NCBI GenBank assembly: GCA_002327255.1
Contig: DCUM01000207.1
Span: 1 to 26,187, forward strand
Length of the DNA stretch: 26,187 nt
DNA from: a bacterium UBA2214
GTDB lineage: Bacteria; Zhuqueibacterota; Zhuqueibacteria; Residuimicrobiales; Residuimicrobiaceae
Reading direction: 5' to 3'
This document shows, one piece after another, positions 23,659 to 26,187 of the stretch; within the stretch, counting starts at the first letter, position 1, and every line of letters begins with the position of its first letter. The position numbers and the translations under genes are program-made. The notes under the pieces were generated by a model. That model was not told where the DNA came from. It saw only the letters and a list, made by a program, of their open reading frames with translations, and searched no databases.

Positions 23659-24918
23659 ATGCTATCGATCAAAGAAAAACTGGCGCAGTTGCAGGGCGAG
23701 CGCTCCGCACCGGCCCATCAGGCGGTGCAGCCTTCATCGGATCCGCAGGGCATGGCCGAGCTGGAATTGCTCGCCGAGACGACCCCGACGGGGAGCGTAT
23801 GGCGGCGTCAGCGCCATATATCCCAGGCCCTGGCACCCATGGTGGATCTGGCGGCCTGCAGCCGCCTTGCCGGCATGGATTTGGCCTTGATCGCTAAAAG
23901 CTGGGATTTTCGTGATCTTGCCGCCAAAGATTTGATTTTTATCGACACCGAAACGACGGGACTGGCCGGCGGCAGCGGCACTTATGCATTCCTGGTGGGG
24001 CTCGCCCGTCTCCACCAGGACGGGCTCGCGATTCGGCAGTATTTCCTGCTGAATCAGGGCCAGGAACGCAGCATGTTGCAGGCGATCGGCGAGGAAATGG
24101 GCAGCGCCAAAGCCCTGATCAGCTTCAACGGTAAAAGTTACGATGTACCGCTCCTCAGGAGTCGCTTCATCCTCAACCGGCTGCCTTTCGCATGGGAGGC
24201 GTCTCCACACCTCGACCTGCTGCACGCTGCACGCCGCATCTGGAAAGGAATGGACGGCTATGCGCTGACAAATCTCGAAAGGGAGGTGTTGCGCTTTCAG
24301 CGCGAAGGCGACGTCCCGGGATATCAGATTCCGGAACTCTATTTCACGGCCGTGCGCAGCGGCCAATTTGCGCCTCTCAAGGGCATCTTTCAACACAATG
24401 TCATGGATTTGCTCAGTCTGGCCGGCTTGCTGGTGCACGCCCAACGACGCTTCCAGCTCCGGGAAGAGCCGCAAAGCCGCGATATCACCGGCATCGTGCG
24501 CACGCTGATCGAACTGGGACTGGATGAAATGGCGGAAGGATTTTGTCAGAGCCATTTGACGCTCCGTCCGGATGCGCCCTGGCCTCTCGTGATGCGGCAG
24601 CACGCGCGCATCCTCAAGCGTCAGAGAAAATACGGTGATATGGTGCGTCTTTGGGAGAAGTGGATCGGGAACATGGCCACTTTCAATCTCGAGCCCTACG
24701 AAGAGCTGGCCAAGTATTTTGAACATATCGCTCACGATTATGGCCGCGCGCTGCAGATCATCGAAAGAGCATGGCAGCGCCTGGAAATCAGCAGCCAAAT
24801 GGGATCGCGTACCCTGGCAACAACGGCCCTGTATGCAAACCTGCAAAAACGGCGGCTGCGCGTGTCGAAAAAGCTGAAAAAGTTGCGGGATCATGAAGGA
24901 AGTGCGTATGACGGTTAA
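23659..24918 (+). CDS. mrfB: MrfB-type DEDDh exonuclease (YprB family)
   Basis: About 419 residues. The N-terminal RNase H-like exonuclease domain (about 90-260) has Asp96 and Glu98 in FIDTETTGL, Asp162 in GKSYDVPLL, and His246 with Asp250 in HNVMD, giving a full DEDDh set; Asp186 in HLDLLH is also conserved. The C-terminal part (about 265-400) has alternating helices like a tetratricopeptide repeat region. This matches YprB/MrfB of B. subtilis. It follows mrfA by 39 bp and the pair presumably excises damaged DNA: helicase opens the duplex, exonuclease removes the strand. The ATG at 23659 is adopted; GTG at 23653 is in frame, and neither has a clear Shine-Dalgarno sequence. Its last codons overlap the next gene. 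Confidence 0.88.
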   Translation: MLSIKEKLAQLQGERSAPAHQAVQPSSDPQGMAELELLAETTPTGSVWRRQRHISQALAPMVDLAACSRLAGMDLALIAKSWDFRDLAAKDLIFIDTETTGLAGGSGTYAFLVGLARLHQDGLAIRQYFLLNQGQERSMLQAIGEEMGSAKALISFNGKSYDVPLLRSRFILNRLPFAWEASPHLDLLHAARRIWKGMDGYALTNLEREVLRFQREGDVPGYQIPELYFTAVRSGQFAPLKGIFQHNVMDLLSLAGLLVHAQRRFQLREEPQSRDITGIVRTLIELGLDEMAEGFCQSHLTLRPDAPWPLVMRQHARILKRQRKYGDMVRLWEKWIGNMATFNLEPYEELAKYFEHIAHDYGRALQIIERAWQRLEISSQMGSRTLATTALYANLQKRRLRVSKKLKKLRDHEGSAYDG

Positions 24919-26101
24919 GCGTTACCAGATTCACAGCGCGGAGAGAGCGTGCAGGGCTGTCGTTGTCGGGCGCAAACAAATCGATGACCGGCCGGCCGTG
25001 CTTCTGGATCAGACCATCTTTTATCCGACCAGCGGCGGACAATTGCACGACAAAGGCACGCTCAATGATATCGCCGTTGTGGATGTCCGGCTGGAAGGGG
25101 ATGACATATGGCATCTCCTCGACAGACCCCTGGAGGAGAATGAGGTCGACGCGGTGCTGGACTGGCCGCGGCGATTCGATTTCATGCAGCAACACACCGC
25201 TTTTCACCTGCTGGCAGGATCCTTTCAGCGACTTTTTGGCATCGAAACCCTGTCGTCACATCTTGGCGAGACAGAAAGCACCATCGATATCGATGCGTCA
25301 GAAGTGGATGCAGCGCAAACAGGCGCGGTGGAGGATCTGGCCAACGCGATCATCTGGGAGGATCGGCCCGTTAAAGCGCTGACAATCGATGCGGCCGCGG
25401 CGGCGCAGCTTGAAATTCGCAAAGCGCCGACTGTACGCGGTGATATCCGACTGATCGATATTCAGGACTTTGATCTCGATCCCTGCGGTGGTACCCATGT
25501 AGGCGCCACGGGCCAGGTCGGACTGGTCAAAATCATCGGCCGCGAACGCATCCGCAAAAATCTCCGCTTCACCTTTTTGGCGGGCCGCCGGGCCTGGCGC
25601 CATTATCGCGCCTCTCATCAGGCTGTGAACGAATGGACGGGGGTACTGACGACGGACATGGCCGGCCTTGGTGCGGCCCTGCACAAGCTGCTCGCAGAAC
25701 AGAAGGCGCTGCGCAAAGAGGTGGAAAGACTCTCGCAACAGGCCGCGGAACAGCAACTTGCCGGGATTTGCAGTGACGTCCGCAAAAGCGGCGTGATCTC
25801 CACTGCTTTTGCCGACGTCGAGTTGGAGGGTTTGCGTAATCTGGCGCACCTGGCGTGTTCCCGTCAGCCCGGCACCTATCTCTTCGGGGGACAGGGCAGC
25901 CGGTCGCATGTGGTGATGTGCACCACGCGGCAGGATATCGACCTCACGCCATTTTTCAGGGAAGCCATGGAGAGGTTGGGGGGCAAGGGGGGCGGCAGTG
26001 GACAGTTCCTGCAAGGCAGTGCCCCCCTAACGGAACAACTGCCGGCCTGTCTGGAGGAGATCAGACGGAGCATTTTGCATACAGGGGCAAATAACTATTG
26101 A
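24908..26101 (+). CDS. AlaX-L-type alanyl-tRNA editing hydrolase
   Basis: A 397-residue free-standing editing protein related to the C-terminal half of AlaRS. The zinc site is complete: HTAFH (His96, His100) and CGGTH (Cys193, His197). The N-terminal beta-barrel carries YPTSGGQLHD (40-48). The C-terminus has a coiled-coil (about 255-285, EQKALRKEVERLSQQAAEQQ) and a DHHA1-like end with GGKGGGSGQFLQG, so this is the long (AlaX-L) form. It deacylates Ser- or Gly-mischarged tRNA-Ala in the cytoplasm. The ATG at 24908 is chosen because AGGAAG lies upstream at good spacing; ATG at 24893 is in frame. It overlaps mrfB by 11 bp. The tRNA-Ala gene begins 40 bp after its stop. Confidence 0.9.
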   Translation: MTVKRYQIHSAERACRAVVVGRKQIDDRPAVLLDQTIFYPTSGGQLHDKGTLNDIAVVDVRLEGDDIWHLLDRPLEENEVDAVLDWPRRFDFMQQHTAFHLLAGSFQRLFGIETLSSHLGETESTIDIDASEVDAAQTGAVEDLANAIIWEDRPVKALTIDAAAAAQLEIRKAPTVRGDIRLIDIQDFDLDPCGGTHVGATGQVGLVKIIGRERIRKNLRFTFLAGRRAWRHYRASHQAVNEWTGVLTTDMAGLGAALHKLLAEQKALRKEVERLSQQAAEQQLAGICSDVRKSGVISTAFADVELEGLRNLAHLACSRQPGTYLFGGQGSRSHVVMCTTRQDIDLTPFFREAMERLGGKGGGSGQFLQGSAPLTEQLPACLEEIRRSILHTGANNY

Positions 26102-26126
26102 CTTTTATTGGAAAAATTGGTAAAAT
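26098..26126 (+). promoter_or_regulatory. Sigma70-like promoter of tRNA-Ala
   Basis: TTGACT (26098-26103) and TAAAAT (26121-26126) are 17 bp apart, each matching the consensus at five of six positions. The -35 overlaps the TGA stop of the AlaX gene. The expected start lies near 26133, some 9 bases before the mature tRNA. The same -35 hexamer and spacer length occur in the rpiR-type promoter at 9382-9410. Confidence 0.65.
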
Positions 26127-26141
26127 AACAGGCTTGTTTAC

Positions 26142-26187
26142 GGGGCTATAGCTCAGCTGGGAGAGCGCTTGAATGGCATTCAAGAGG
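26142..26187 (+). tRNA. tRNA-Ala (anticodon GGC), 3' part outside the window
   Basis: The first 46 bases of a tRNA: acceptor 5' strand GGGGCTA, TA, D-arm GCTC-AGCTGGGA-GAGC, base 26, anticodon stem CTTGA/TCAAG with loop ATGGCAT, and the start of the variable loop. The anticodon GGC is at 26175-26177, reading GCC (and GCU) alanine codons. All visible stems are perfectly paired. The T-arm and 3' acceptor strand, including the G3:U70 identity position, lie beyond the window. Confidence 0.95.

Overview
The window looks like a chromosomal segment of an uncultured or little-studied Gram-negative bacterium of the FCB superphylum (Calditrichota/KSB1-like, Ignavibacteria-like or a relative). The evidence is a TonB-dependent receptor with an N-terminal carboxypeptidase-regulatory-like domain, a secreted protein with a type IX secretion (T9SS) type C-terminal domain, a PorV/PorQ-family protein and a DUF4954 protein. 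This placement rests on family composition only; there is no rRNA or other phylogenetic marker to confirm it. I see no insertion sequence, CRISPR array, phage gene or obvious transfer boundary.

Layout. (1) 1-4771, minus strand: a surface/secretion operon read as TonB receptor, then FN3 plus T9SS-CTD secreted protein, then PorV/PorQ-like protein, the last cut by the window edge. (2) 5064-9410, minus strand: a compact catabolic operon of RpiR-type regulator, M20 metallopeptidase, exported cyanophycinase-like S51 peptidase and YfcC/DcuC-type transporter. Its single clear promoter (9382-9410) abuts and overlaps an 11-bp perfect inverted repeat (9357-9382), a strong candidate for the RpiR operator. 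(3) 9592-13121, plus strand: two ABC-2 permeases with no ATPase, followed by a translationally coupled condensation/wax-ester-synthase-fold acyltransferase. (4) 13122-13410: intergenic region with a nested set of inverted repeats (13191-13279) that looks like a structured RNA or a small palindromic element. (5) 13411-21295, plus strand: DUF4954 left-handed beta-helix protein, acyl carrier protein, HMGL-family Claisen-condensing enzyme resembling Re-citrate synthase, GT5 glycogen-synthase-like glycosyltransferase, and a PEP-synthase/rifampicin-phosphotransferase-like enzyme. (6) 21307-26187, plus strand: the MrfA/MrfB DNA-repair helicase-exonuclease pair, an AlaX-type alanyl-tRNA editing protein, and a tRNA-Ala(GGC) cut by the window end, with its own sigma70-like promoter overlapping the alaX stop codon.

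How the genes may work together. Operon 2 reads as peptide scavenging: an outer hydrolase releases dipeptides or amino acids, the M20 enzyme cleaves them, the YfcC protein moves product, and RpiR controls the unit. Regions 3 and 5 contain an ACP, an acyltransferase of the condensation fold, a beta-helix protein, a C-C bond-forming thioester enzyme, a glycosyltransferase, a PEP-domain enzyme and an exporter-type membrane pair. This is the most likely place for an undescribed pathway, although it could equally be a loose run of housekeeping genes. MrfA-MrfB and AlaX-tRNA-Ala are conventional functions with tidy local organisation.
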